Below the pieces are notes generated by a model. That model was not told the DNA's origin. It worked only from the letters and a program-made list of their open reading frames with translations, and made no database searches. From Candidatus Endomicrobium embiratermitis (lineage in GTDB: Bacteria; Elusimicrobiota; Endomicrobiia; Endomicrobiales; Endomicrobiaceae): 64,000 nucleotides of DNA. Each line of letters begins with the position of its first letter. Within the stretch, counting starts at the first letter, position 1. The stretch spans positions 28,268 through 92,267 of the forward strand of contig WQYI01000006.1 in the NCBI GenBank assembly GCA_009781315.1. The letters are read 5' to 3'. The position numbers and the translations under genes are program-made. Of this stretch, positions 8,840-17,311 are shown one piece after another.

Positions 8840-10156
8840 TTATTTGCCTTTTTTGTCGTCTTTTTTAACTTCTTTGGCGGCGGCAGCCTCTAATGCTTTT
8901 GACTCTTTTATCATATCAAAAACTCTGCCTTCTCTTATTATTTCTATGGCTTTATTTAAAACCGCGTCCTCGATTTTATTTTCGTCCGCGACCTCGGGTT
9001 TCGGATTTTTATCTTTTGAAAAAATCATATCGGATTGGGCGTACAGTTTTATTTCGTCTTCTATCGTAACTTTTATTTCTATGTCCGGATTAATTCCGTT
9101 TTTGGTAAGATTGTCATCTGAGCGGTTAATGGGCCTTCCCGAAGGCAGATAATATTTGGCTATCGTAAGCCTTAAAGCCGTACCGTCGGACAAAGGAATA
9201 ACGGTCTGAACGCTGCCTTTACCGAAAGTGTTGCTTCCTATTATCAACGCTCTTCTAAAATCCTGCATTGCGCCGGCAACAATTTCCGAAGCAGACGCGG
9301 AACCTCTGTTGACAAGTATTACTAAAGGAATATCGGAAAATTCTCCGCCGCCTCTGGTAAAATATTCTTTTTTCATTTCTTCGCTTCTGCCTTTGGTTGT
9401 AAGAGCCAGCGTTTTATCTTTTATAAACATACTTATGATATCTATAGCGGAATCCAAAAGCCCGCCGGGATCATTTCTTAAATCTAAAATTACGGCCGTC
9501 ATTCCCTGTTTTGAGTAATCCGTAAGCGTTCTGTTTAAATCCGTCGCGCTTTGGGCATTAAATTCGGAAAGCCTGACATAAGCTATACCGCCGTCCAAAA
9601 GGACGGATTTTACGGTTTCGATTTTAATTTTTTCCCTTACGAGAGTAAACTCTAAATCTTCCAAAACATTGTCTCTTGAAATCGTAAGTTTTACTTTTGC
9701 GCCGGCTTTTCCTCTCATCAAATCTACCGCTTCGTCGCTTGGCATTCCTATCGCGGATTTCGAGTCTATTTTAATAATCCTGTCGTCCGGAAGAATACCG
9801 GCCCTGTATGCGGGAGTGCCCGGCAAAGGCGAAACCACGGTTATAAAATTATTTTTTACCATAATTCGCAAGCCCACGCCGCTATAAGCGCCTTCCGTTT
9901 CATTTCTCATATCTTTATAAGCTTTTTCTTCCATGTATTGCGAGAAAGGGTCGAGCGTTTTCACTACGCCGTGGATTGCGCCTGTCACCAAATTTTTAGC
10001 GTCTGTTTCGGAAACATAATTGGCGTTTATTATTTCCATTATGTCAACCATAAGCTTGAGTTTATCGTACGTCTCGTCGGACGCGGCAAAAAGATTAACG
10101 GTACATAAAGAACAGACAATAAAAGCCGTCAAAAACATTTTTAAAATATTTTTCAT
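8840..10156 (-). CDS. Carboxy-terminal processing protease (S41, Prc/CtpA type)
   Basis: Periplasmic serine protease. I take ATG at 10156 (438 residues) because GGAG lies six bases upstream; a GTG four codons earlier overlaps that site. A signal peptide ends near NLFAAS. A PDZ domain (about 90-175, with GIGMPSDEAVDLMRGKAG) is followed by the S41 catalytic domain. The nucleophile Ser is in NRGSASASEIVAGAMQDF and the general-base Lys in TFGKGSVQT. The C-terminus is Lys-rich. Family members trim envelope proteins or peptidoglycan hydrolases, so its position next to envC/ftsX is suggestive. A 124-bp hairpin-rich spacer separates it from envC. Confidence 0.93.
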   Translation of the reverse strand: MKNILKMFLTAFIVCSLCTVNLFAASDETYDKLKLMVDIMEIINANYVSETDAKNLVTGAIHGVVKTLDPFSQYMEEKAYKDMRNETEGAYSGVGLRIMVKNNFITVVSPLPGTPAYRAGILPDDRIIKIDSKSAIGMPSDEAVDLMRGKAGAKVKLTISRDNVLEDLEFTLVREKIKIETVKSVLLDGGIAYVRLSEFNAQSATDLNRTLTDYSKQGMTAVILDLRNDPGGLLDSAIDIISMFIKDKTLALTTKGRSEEMKKEYFTRGGGEFSDIPLVILVNRGSASASEIVAGAMQDFRRALIIGSNTFGKGSVQTVIPLSDGTALRLTIAKYYLPSGRPINRSDDNLTKNGINPDIEIKVTIEDEIKLYAQSDMIFSKDKNPKPEVADENKIEDAVLNKAIEIIREGRVFDMIKESKALEAAAAKEVKKDDKKGK

Positions 10157-10188
10157 TTTTTTCTCCACTTTAACTACAGATTATAGAG

Positions 10189-10277
10189 AAGAGAGTATAG
10201 AGAATAGCTAACAACACTGCTTTATTTCCAACTCTTCGCCGTTAGCTATTCTCTTTTCTCTATTATCTATTCTCTGC
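10189..10277. repeat. AGAGAATAG-word long hairpin
   Basis: The spacer between envC and ctp is an inverted repeat with an arm of AGAGAAGAGAGTATAGAGAA and AGCTAAC words. Its partner GTTAGCTATTCTC...CTATTCTCTG runs to 10275. It is built in the same way as other spacer hairpins in the window but uses a different word, and it could act as a transcription or decay signal. Confidence 0.65.
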
Positions 10278-10292
10278 CGTTGTCGTTAATTC

Positions 10293-11480
10293 CTAATTGC
10301 CTTTTATAAGCCACAGCATCGGATTGTCCGGAACATTGTCATGCCTTATTTCAAAATATAAGACACTTTCGTCGCCCGAACCTAAAACCGCCAAAACAGT
10401 TCCTTTTGAAACTTTCTGCTCGTCCTTTACTAAAATTTTATCAAGCTGGCCGTAAACGCTAAAATAAGAATCGCTATGTTCTATTATAACAACTTTTCCG
10501 TAAGAACGGAAATTACCGGTAAAAACAACGACTCCCGAATCCACGCTTTTAACCTGCGCAAAATCTTTGGCTTTTATTTTTATGCCGTTGCTTATAACGT
10601 AAGTATCAAGCTCTTTGTGCTTATTTTTTCCGAAATTGACGGCTACTATGCCTTCAACAGGCCACGGAAGAGCTTTTCTGTATTTCGCTTCGCGAACAGG
10701 CGTCCGCGCCCGCGCCGTTTCTTTTTGTTTTTTTTGCTGCTTTTGCTGTTGTTGCATTTGCTGCTGCTGTTGCTGTTCCTGCTGCCTTTGTTTTTGAGCC
10801 TGCGATAACTTTTTTATAAGATCCTGTAAATCTTTGGCGCTTTCGTTTAAAGATTTGATTTCGGCTTCCGCGACGGCTTTTTTTCCCAAAGTGCTTTTAA
10901 GAAGTTCGTTTTTTTCAAGCATAAGATTTTTTCTTTCTAAAACGAACTTATTTTCTTTCCCTTTAAGGTCCAAAAGCTCGCGTTTTGCTTTTTCCCATTT
11001 TTTTACGTCAAAAGAATACGTATCCGCGACTTTTTTTTCTTTATCAAAATTTTCTTTTTTACTTCTAAAGGCTGCCTCCATAATTTTATATACGAACGGC
11101 TCCTTTTCATAAGAGATAACAAAAGTCGCCTTATGAAAAAGCTCGAATTCGTCAAGTATGGATTGATTCCATTCAGCGCTTTTTGAAAAAGCGCTGTTAT
11201 ATTGCCTTGAGGCGTTATCAAGATTTTTTTGCGCCGTTTTTATTTCATTTGCAATCTGAGCAAGGTATTTTTCGTTTCTTTCTATTAAATCGTTGAGATT
11301 TTTAAGTTCTCTTTTAAAAACCTTTTCCTGAAGAGCAAGCTTATCTTTTTCAATTTGTTTGGCTTTAATTGTTTTATTTACTTCGGAAAGCTGCTTGGAT
11401 TGGCTTTTTATATCGGGTTCCTGGGCAAATGATAAAACAAACTGTAAAAGACATATGATGACTGCCGTGTATTTTTTCAT
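10293..11480 (-). CDS. EnvC-like murein hydrolase activator (degenerate M23)
   Basis: The 395-residue periplasmic protein has a signal peptide (1-19), a long coiled coil (about 22-225), a glutamine-rich stretch (about residues 228-250) and a C-terminal LytM/M23 fold. Active M23 enzymes have a zinc site in H...D...HxH. Here the equivalents read VVIIEHSDSYFSVYGQL and YFEIRHD, so the HxH ligands are missing. The protein is therefore more likely an EnvC-type activator than an enzyme. In known systems EnvC is recruited by FtsEX and switches on amidases. The ftsX gene ends one base before this start, and an AMIN/Amidase_3 enzyme is encoded at 1732-3489. Confidence 0.85.
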   Translation of the reverse strand: MKKYTAVIICLLQFVLSFAQEPDIKSQSKQLSEVNKTIKAKQIEKDKLALQEKVFKRELKNLNDLIERNEKYLAQIANEIKTAQKNLDNASRQYNSAFSKSAEWNQSILDEFELFHKATFVISYEKEPFVYKIMEAAFRSKKENFDKEKKVADTYSFDVKKWEKAKRELLDLKGKENKFVLERKNLMLEKNELLKSTLGKKAVAEAEIKSLNESAKDLQDLIKKLSQAQKQRQQEQQQQQQMQQQQKQQKKQKETARARTPVREAKYRKALPWPVEGIVAVNFGKNKHKELDTYVISNGIKIKAKDFAQVKSVDSGVVVFTGNFRSYGKVVIIEHSDSYFSVYGQLDKILVKDEQKVSKGTVLAVLGSGDESVLYFEIRHDNVPDNPMLWLIKGN

Positions 11481-11481
11481 T

Positions 11482-12222
11482 TTAGTCTTTAAAAATAATT
11501 CCGCAAACCGCGGTAAAAGGTATTATGTAAAAAACGGCTCCCTCTTTTACGGACAAAGGATATTGAACAAAAACGCACACCGTCCACAAAATGACAAATC
11601 CCGCCGCAGACGCAAGCAGATAAGCGGAAAATCCGACGGCAAGTTTCCTTGCGTTTGATTCATTTTCCGCGACAAACAAAACCGACTTGAAAACAAAAAA
11701 AACAAATATTATAATCGCAAAAATAAGACACGCGTTGAAATAAAAATCAATAACGTTTTTAATTTTCACGTATTCGCCGTAACTTGTAAAATCAATAACA
11801 ACTTCGTCAATCCCTTCGATTTTTAAAAGCCCGTTTTTAATTGAAAGCAGATTATCCTGCGCAGGAAAACCTTTCGGCAAAACTTTTAAATACGCCTGAA
11901 AAGATTCTTTGTCTCCTGGGACGGAAACGTCTTTGAGAAAAGGATGTTTTTCTATGGTTTTTAAATAAGCGTCTTGCGCGGATACAAACTCCTTCGTTAA
12001 AACAAGACCGGATGACTCGACGGCTTCCCAAATCACGTCTTTATCTTTATGGTTTTTATCGAGAAAAACGGTTATGGATAAACCGGAAATAATCTTGTCC
12101 GCGTCGCTTTGCAGGGAATAATAATAGTTTGACAAGAGAATGAAGAAAGCGCAAAAAACCGCCAGAGAAACGAGTTTTAAAGCTTTAGAAATAACGTTTA
12201 TATGATTTATATTTGCATCCAT
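11482..12222 (-). CDS. ftsX: Cell-division protein FtsX-like permease
   Basis: I place the start at ATG 12222 (246 residues). It has GGAG six bases upstream, whereas the earlier TTG overlaps the glgA stop. Topology is FtsX-like: one N-terminal membrane segment (about 15-35), an extracytoplasmic domain, then three C-terminal segments (about 155-240). In the family, FtsX with the ATPase FtsE transmits a signal to EnvC and peptidoglycan amidases at the septum. The gene directly precedes envC. No ftsE is adjacent: the upstream gene is glgA, which is unusual. The sequence is divergent, so the call relies on topology plus context. Confidence 0.75.
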   Translation of the reverse strand: MDANINHINVISKALKLVSLAVFCAFFILLSNYYYSLQSDADKIISGLSITVFLDKNHKDKDVIWEAVESSGLVLTKEFVSAQDAYLKTIEKHPFLKDVSVPGDKESFQAYLKVLPKGFPAQDNLLSIKNGLLKIEGIDEVVIDFTSYGEYVKIKNVIDFYFNACLIFAIIIFVFFVFKSVLFVAENESNARKLAVGFSAYLLASAAGFVILWTVCVFVQYPLSVKEGAVFYIIPFTAVCGIIFKD

Positions 12223-12236
12223 ATACCGGCTCCGCG

Positions 12237-13709
12237 TCAACTCCGGACAAACACGGTTTCGTAACGCTTTTTGTCCATAAGATTACTATACATACTGTCG
12301 TATTCCAAAACGGATTTATCCCACGAAAAATCGCTTTTGAAAGCGTTCTGCACGAGAGTATTCCAACTCTGTTTGTCGTTAAATATTTTTTCCGACTTAA
12401 GAATGGTCTGCACAAAATCTTCGCCGTAAGTTATGTTAAACATAAAACCGTTACCCTGTTTTATGTAATGATTGTAATAAACTATCGTGTCCGACAAACC
12501 TCCGGTGCGGTTGACAATGGGAATTGTTCCGTAAGCCAAAGATATAATCTGGCTTAAACCGCACGGCTCGAAACGCGAAGGCATCATGTATGCGTCGCAT
12601 CCCGCGTATATTTTATGTGCCAAAGGTTCGTCGTGTCCGAAAAAAACAGCGACATTTTTAGGCATTCTTTTTTTTGCTTCCTGCAAAGCGTACTGTATAT
12701 ATTGGTCGCCCGAACCTAAAATCACAAACTGCATATTTTTGCCGGAAAGCTTATAAACAGCGTCCGTTATTATGTCAAAACCCTTTTGATTGTCAAGGCG
12801 CGAAACGCAGCCGAATAAATACGCGTTTTCGTCAACGTCAAAGCCGCACAGTTTCTGGAGTTCGGCTTTGCAGATTTTTTTTCCCGAAACATTGCCTTTT
12901 GAATAATTCGCAGCGATATATTTATCGACCGAGGGATTCCAGTATTCGTAATCTACTCCGTTTAGTATGCCGTAAATCTCATCCTTCCTGGAATTTAAAA
13001 CAATTTCCATCCCTCTTCCGTTAAACTCTTTTATTTCCAAGGCATAAGTCGGGCTTACAGTGGAAACCGCATCGGCAAGCTGTATGCCGCATTTCATGCA
13101 ATTCAAATTATTATGGAATTCAAGTTTGTCCGGAGTAAAATCTTCCCATGAAAATCCGGCGGTTTCAACCGTCTCGGCCGGAAACATACCCTGATAAGCT
13201 ATATTGTGTATGGTAAAAACCGAAGATGTATTCCAAAAAAATCCGTCGTTTTTCAAATTGGTTTTTAAGTAGGCCGGTATCAGCCCCGTTTCCCAGTCGT
13301 GGCAATGTATAATATCGGGACGAAACATCAAAGCTTTTACGGATTCTAAAGCGGCCCGGCAGAAAAAAATAAATCTTTCTCTGTTGTCGCCGTAATCCAT
13401 GCCGCTGTCGCCGTAGGTGCCGGGGCGGTTAAAAAAACGCATATTTTCTATAAAATAAACAATTATACCGTCATATTCGCAATATTTTATTCTGAAACTT
13501 TCCGTATCTTTTCCGACTTTTACCTGAAGCCTGTATGGCAAAGTCTGCAAATCGTACTTTTTACCGTCAACGGTCCTGTATTTGGGAATGATAACTCTTA
13601 CATCATGCCCGAGATTTTTAAGATATTTCGGCAAAGAACCGACAACATCCGCCAACCCCCCCACTTTGACAAAAGGAACGCATTCGGAAGCGACCATTAA
13701 TATATTCAT
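12237..13709 (-). CDS. glgA: Glycogen/starch synthase (ADP-glucose type)
   Basis: GT5 glucosyltransferase that extends alpha-1,4-glucan. The conserved N-terminus MNILMVASECVPFVKVGGLA fixes the start at ATG 13709, giving 490 residues; an upstream GTG-type extension would only encode filler. KVGGLADVVG (ADP-glucose binding), HCHDWETGLIPAY, VSRLDNQKGFD and PSRFEPCGLSQI (C-terminal Rossmann-domain motif) are all visible. The ATG overlaps the galT stop as TAATG, so the two are translationally coupled. Together they suggest storage-polysaccharide and sugar-nucleotide metabolism. Confidence 0.95.
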   Translation of the reverse strand: MNILMVASECVPFVKVGGLADVVGSLPKYLKNLGHDVRVIIPKYRTVDGKKYDLQTLPYRLQVKVGKDTESFRIKYCEYDGIIVYFIENMRFFNRPGTYGDSGMDYGDNRERFIFFCRAALESVKALMFRPDIIHCHDWETGLIPAYLKTNLKNDGFFWNTSSVFTIHNIAYQGMFPAETVETAGFSWEDFTPDKLEFHNNLNCMKCGIQLADAVSTVSPTYALEIKEFNGRGMEIVLNSRKDEIYGILNGVDYEYWNPSVDKYIAANYSKGNVSGKKICKAELQKLCGFDVDENAYLFGCVSRLDNQKGFDIITDAVYKLSGKNMQFVILGSGDQYIQYALQEAKKRMPKNVAVFFGHDEPLAHKIYAGCDAYMMPSRFEPCGLSQIISLAYGTIPIVNRTGGLSDTIVYYNHYIKQGNGFMFNITYGEDFVQTILKSEKIFNDKQSWNTLVQNAFKSDFSWDKSVLEYDSMYSNLMDKKRYETVFVRS

Positions 13710-14710
13710 TATTCGCTTTCCCTCAGATATTTGGCGGCGTCTTCGGGAGACACGGGATTTACATAAAGTCCCGTTCCCCATTCAAAACCCGCGGTCTTGA
13801 TAAGTTTTGGGATTATTTCAATATGCCAGTGGTAATGCGGCATATTTTTTTCTTTTAAAGGCCCCATATGTATTAAAGCGCTGAACGCCGAATCGTCCAA
13901 AACTTTAGAGATTTTTGAAAAAACAGATTTTGTTATCCGCGCGCAGCTTGAAATTTCAGCCGCGGATATCGTATCAAAATCCGAAGCGTGGTTTTTCGGC
14001 AAAATCCATGTTTCAAAAGGATATCTTGCCGCGTACGGGCAAAACGCCGTAAAGAATTCGTTCTCGTCAACTATCCTTATTTCGGAGGAAAGTTCCTGGG
14101 AAATCATATCGCAGAAAACACATCTTTCTTTATAAGAAAAATATTCTTTCGCGCCGTTTATTTCTTCTCTGACCCTTTTCGGGACTATGGGCATAGCTAT
14201 AAGCTGCGAATGAGGATGCTCGAAAACCGCATTTGCAAGAATGCCGTAATTTTTAAAAACAAGGATATACTCGAGTCTTAAATCGTTTCTTAAATCCTTG
14301 ATTCTTGCTATGGCGGCTTCATATATAGTTTCATAGTATTGCGGGGTAATTCTATCCTGCTTAATATCGTGTTCCGGCGTTTCTATAATTATTTCGTGCG
14401 CGCCTATTCCTTCCATCTTGTCATACATGCCTTCGCCGCGCCTTTTTAAATTTCCCTCTATTGCCAAAACAGGCTGATTATTGGGAATAACCCTTAATGT
14501 CCAGCCTTTGGAGTTAGGCATCCTGCCGGAAATTTTTGAATAAGCCAGAATTTCAGGCCTTGTCATATATTCGTTTCCCGGGCAAAACGGACAGGCGGAA
14601 TGATCTTTAGGATACGACTCCGTTTCCGAAGGATCACTTTTATTAAACCTTCTGTCGGAATCTATTATAACCCACCTGCCGATTACCGGGTCGCGTCTGA
14701 ATTCAGGCAT
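13709..14710 (-). CDS. galT: Galactose-1-phosphate uridylyltransferase
   Basis: Leloir-pathway enzyme exchanging UMP between UDP-glucose and galactose-1-phosphate. The 333-residue protein starts with FRRDPVIGRWVIID and has the CPFCPGNE zinc cysteines. It contains the nucleotidylated-His motif as HPHSQLIAMP; the classic motif is HPHGQ, and HPHSQ occurs in many bacterial homologues. A second HIT-like motif, HYHWHIEIIP, is present. A strong GGAGG precedes the start, which overlaps the upstream stop as TAATG. It sits between the barrel-TPR gene and glgA in one run. Confidence 0.9.
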   Translation of the reverse strand: MPEFRRDPVIGRWVIIDSDRRFNKSDPSETESYPKDHSACPFCPGNEYMTRPEILAYSKISGRMPNSKGWTLRVIPNNQPVLAIEGNLKRRGEGMYDKMEGIGAHEIIIETPEHDIKQDRITPQYYETIYEAAIARIKDLRNDLRLEYILVFKNYGILANAVFEHPHSQLIAMPIVPKRVREEINGAKEYFSYKERCVFCDMISQELSSEIRIVDENEFFTAFCPYAARYPFETWILPKNHASDFDTISAAEISSCARITKSVFSKISKVLDDSAFSALIHMGPLKEKNMPHYHWHIEIIPKLIKTAGFEWGTGLYVNPVSPEDAAKYLRESE

Positions 14711-16947
14711 TACAATCCTCCTAAAAATTTTATTCTTTCAAGAGTTTTTGCAACATCGGTTCTGTTAGGATTATATTCCAAAGCTTTTTCCATAAGTTCA
14801 ACTGCTTTTTTTCTATTTCCGGAAGAATACGCCTTAAGACCCGCGTCGTAATACTGCTGGGCTAAAGCAGCCGAAACATTTTCTTTTTCTTTTATTGCCG
14901 ACTGAAACTTAGGATTATAATTTATGGCGTCGGTAAATTTAACCAAAGCTTCGTCAAATTTTCCTTGTTTAACAAACGCTTGCCCTTCCCTGTAAAAACC
15001 TTCGGCAATAGCTTCCCTTGCTTTGTTAGAATAATCTTTTATGGATTGGTTTAAATCGTAATAGCTGTTTTTTATTGATTTTTCCCTGAGGCTTACAAAA
15101 GCCCTTAAAGCTTCTTCGTATCTTCCGTTGTTAAAATAATCCACAGCCTGGTTATAATACCGCTCCATTTCTTTCTGGATTTTCTGATTTGAAGATAAAA
15201 CGGAATCGTCTTTATCGGCAAGCCTTGTAACCTGTTTTTGTTTTGATTGCGCCTGCGCCGATTTGGCGTTTTTTTCAGTTTCTTCGGAATACGCGATATT
15301 TAAAGCTTTTTTTGAAAGTTCGTAATATTCTTTCGCGTCCGCGCGGTTCGGATCAGCGGTATGAACCGCGCTAAAATGCTTTGCGGCCCTGTCGTAATCC
15401 GCCATATTGTAATATTCCATGCCCTGGGTAAACAGTTTATCCGCCTGCATTGAATTTATTTTGGATATGCGTACATTAATTGTGCTCATATATTTCAGAG
15501 CACCGGCGTTTTCCGGATCTATATCGAGAATTTCCCTGAATTTGTCTTTTGACGCTACAAAATTTCCTTCGTCAAACAACTTAATCGCCTCGTTCCACAA
15601 TTGTATGATTTCTTTTTCATATTTCTTTCTGTTCGCCCGAATTTCAGCCTGATAAAGCTTTTTGCTTAACTCGGAAAGACCCGCTTCCGCTTCAGCGTTT
15701 TCAGGTTCAATGCTTAAGACTCTGTAATAATAGTCTCTTGCTTTTATAAGGTTGTCTCTGTGAAGTTCCAAATCCGCTCTGCGCAGATATTTGTTCACTT
15801 GCAGTTCAAGGTTTCTTTCATAGATGTCAAGGTCGTAAATTATTTTTTTCAAATATTCTTTAGACGGGGCATGATTAGGATATATAGCCAAAATCTTTTC
15901 AAATTCCTGCCTTGCGTTTATAAAATCTCTTTTATCGTAATATTCTTTGGCTTTATTGAAATTAGATCCTAGATAATAATCAAAAGCTTTTTTATCATCC
16001 GTAACGCCTCCGAACATAAACCCTAAACTCACGAGGTGATAAGCGTCGTAGCCTTCCGCCATAGCGGAAAAAGAATAACCTATATTAAACGAATCGAAAT
16101 TTAAAAACATACCCGCGGTAAAACCTTCGTTTATTTCATCGTCTAAATCCCTATAACCCGCCTTAAAAGTTACCGGATAGACAGGCGAGATTTCGACTCC
16201 CGCAGCTACTCCCGTGCCGTAAGAAAAAAATTTCATAACGTCGCCGGTAAACGCAATGCCAAGCGGACTAACAGGAATCTCATACCTTAAAGCAAAATTG
16301 AAGCTTGCGGGAATTTCAAAAGACTCGGCGCCGGTTATTTCAACCGAACTTCCCAAATTTTTTAAAGCGACAAACGCCCAAAGCCCGCTTATAAACGAGC
16401 CAAGAGTGTAATGTACGCCCAAATCCGCCGTAAAAACCATTTTAGACGTATCGCTTGCCGACAACTGGTATCCTTTAACAGTTAGTCCTAAACCGCCCTT
16501 ATCCGCGTAAACCGGAACCTCCGTCGAAAACGGCAAAACGAAATTAATAAAAACAGAACTGTCGGAAGAAAGAGCTTTGCCGTCGGGAGTAATAATATCC
16601 ACGGAATCGAATCTGTCATAAGTTCCGCCGATAGTGAGATTTCCGTATTCCAAAGGAAGCATTAACGCGCCGGCTGTGCCGTAAAGACCGCCGTAAGCGG
16701 CAATTCCGGAAAAATCGAGCCTTTTTGACAATACGCTGAAATTAGAGGAAGGATTTGCGGTAAAACCGAGAGAATTCAATGAAAAAGACGCAAGAGTACC
16801 GCCCATGGCCTGCGAACCCGCGTCGTAATTTAAAATAAAAATATTAGACGCCGGAATTTTATTTGCCGCAAAAACCGTTTTATGAAGAACAACGGAAAAC
16901 AGAAAAAACAGAGCAAAACAAACGCATATTTTTATTTTTTTTTTCAT
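14710..16947 (-). CDS. PorV/PorQ-like outer-membrane barrel fused to TPR repeats
   Basis: The 745-residue protein has a signal peptide (1-27). A beta-barrel of the PorV/PorQ/UPF0164 type follows (about 30-325, with YDAGSQAMGGT near the start and repeated aromatic/glycine strands). The C-terminal 400 residues contain many tetratricopeptide repeats (for example AKEYYDKRDFINARQEFEKI, then ADYDRAAKHFSAVHTADP). The barrel should sit in the outer membrane with the TPRs in the periplasm as a docking surface. The start overlaps the response-regulator stop by four bases (ATGA), tying it to the signalling genes upstream. The function is not known; a scaffold or export role is inference. Confidence 0.75.
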   Translation of the reverse strand: MKKKIKICVCFALFFLFSVVLHKTVFAANKIPASNIFILNYDAGSQAMGGTLASFSLNSLGFTANPSSNFSVLSKRLDFSGIAAYGGLYGTAGALMLPLEYGNLTIGGTYDRFDSVDIITPDGKALSSDSSVFINFVLPFSTEVPVYADKGGLGLTVKGYQLSASDTSKMVFTADLGVHYTLGSFISGLWAFVALKNLGSSVEITGAESFEIPASFNFALRYEIPVSPLGIAFTGDVMKFFSYGTGVAAGVEISPVYPVTFKAGYRDLDDEINEGFTAGMFLNFDSFNIGYSFSAMAEGYDAYHLVSLGFMFGGVTDDKKAFDYYLGSNFNKAKEYYDKRDFINARQEFEKILAIYPNHAPSKEYLKKIIYDLDIYERNLELQVNKYLRRADLELHRDNLIKARDYYYRVLSIEPENAEAEAGLSELSKKLYQAEIRANRKKYEKEIIQLWNEAIKLFDEGNFVASKDKFREILDIDPENAGALKYMSTINVRISKINSMQADKLFTQGMEYYNMADYDRAAKHFSAVHTADPNRADAKEYYELSKKALNIAYSEETEKNAKSAQAQSKQKQVTRLADKDDSVLSSNQKIQKEMERYYNQAVDYFNNGRYEEALRAFVSLREKSIKNSYYDLNQSIKDYSNKAREAIAEGFYREGQAFVKQGKFDEALVKFTDAINYNPKFQSAIKEKENVSAALAQQYYDAGLKAYSSGNRKKAVELMEKALEYNPNRTDVAKTLERIKFLGGL

Positions 16948-17309
16948 TTCAAAAGCCTGTTCATATACAAAACGAGCTTGTCAATATCCAGAGGCTTAAA
17001 CACACAGTCGTCTGCGCCTTCCGCAAAAGCCTTATCTACATGGACCGTCATATCGCCGGTTATAAGTATAATCGGAATATTTGAAAAATCTTTGCTCGCT
17101 TTTACGGTCTTTAAAACTTCAAAGCCGTTTATATCGGGAAGATTTACGTCAAGCAGTATTAAATCCGGTTTGTCGGCCGACAAAGCTTCATAAGCGCTTT
17201 CCGCGCTTAAAGCCTTTATAATTTGAAAGTTTTTAGTCTCCAAAATACTTTCCGCGGAATCTAAAAATGCCGCGTCGTCGTCAACAATCAGAATTTTCTT
17301 CTTTTCCAC
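16944..17309 (-). CDS. Stand-alone response regulator receiver protein
   Basis: A 121-residue CheY-like receiver with no output domain. The acidic pocket (ILIVDDDAA), phospho-acceptor D54 (LILLDVNLPD), T84 (ILITGD) and K105 (VFKPLD) are all present, so it should be phosphorylatable. No histidine kinase is in the window. It lies between a PP2C phosphatase gene and the barrel-TPR gene with minimal spacing. It probably works by protein-protein contact, possibly with the neighbouring signalling proteins. Confidence 0.9.
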   Translation of the reverse strand: MEKKKILIVDDDAAFLDSAESILETKNFQIIKALSAESAYEALSADKPDLILLDVNLPDINGFEVLKTVKASKDFSNIPIILITGDMTVHVDKAFAEGADDCVFKPLDIDKLVLYMNRLLK

Positions 17310-17311
17310 TT

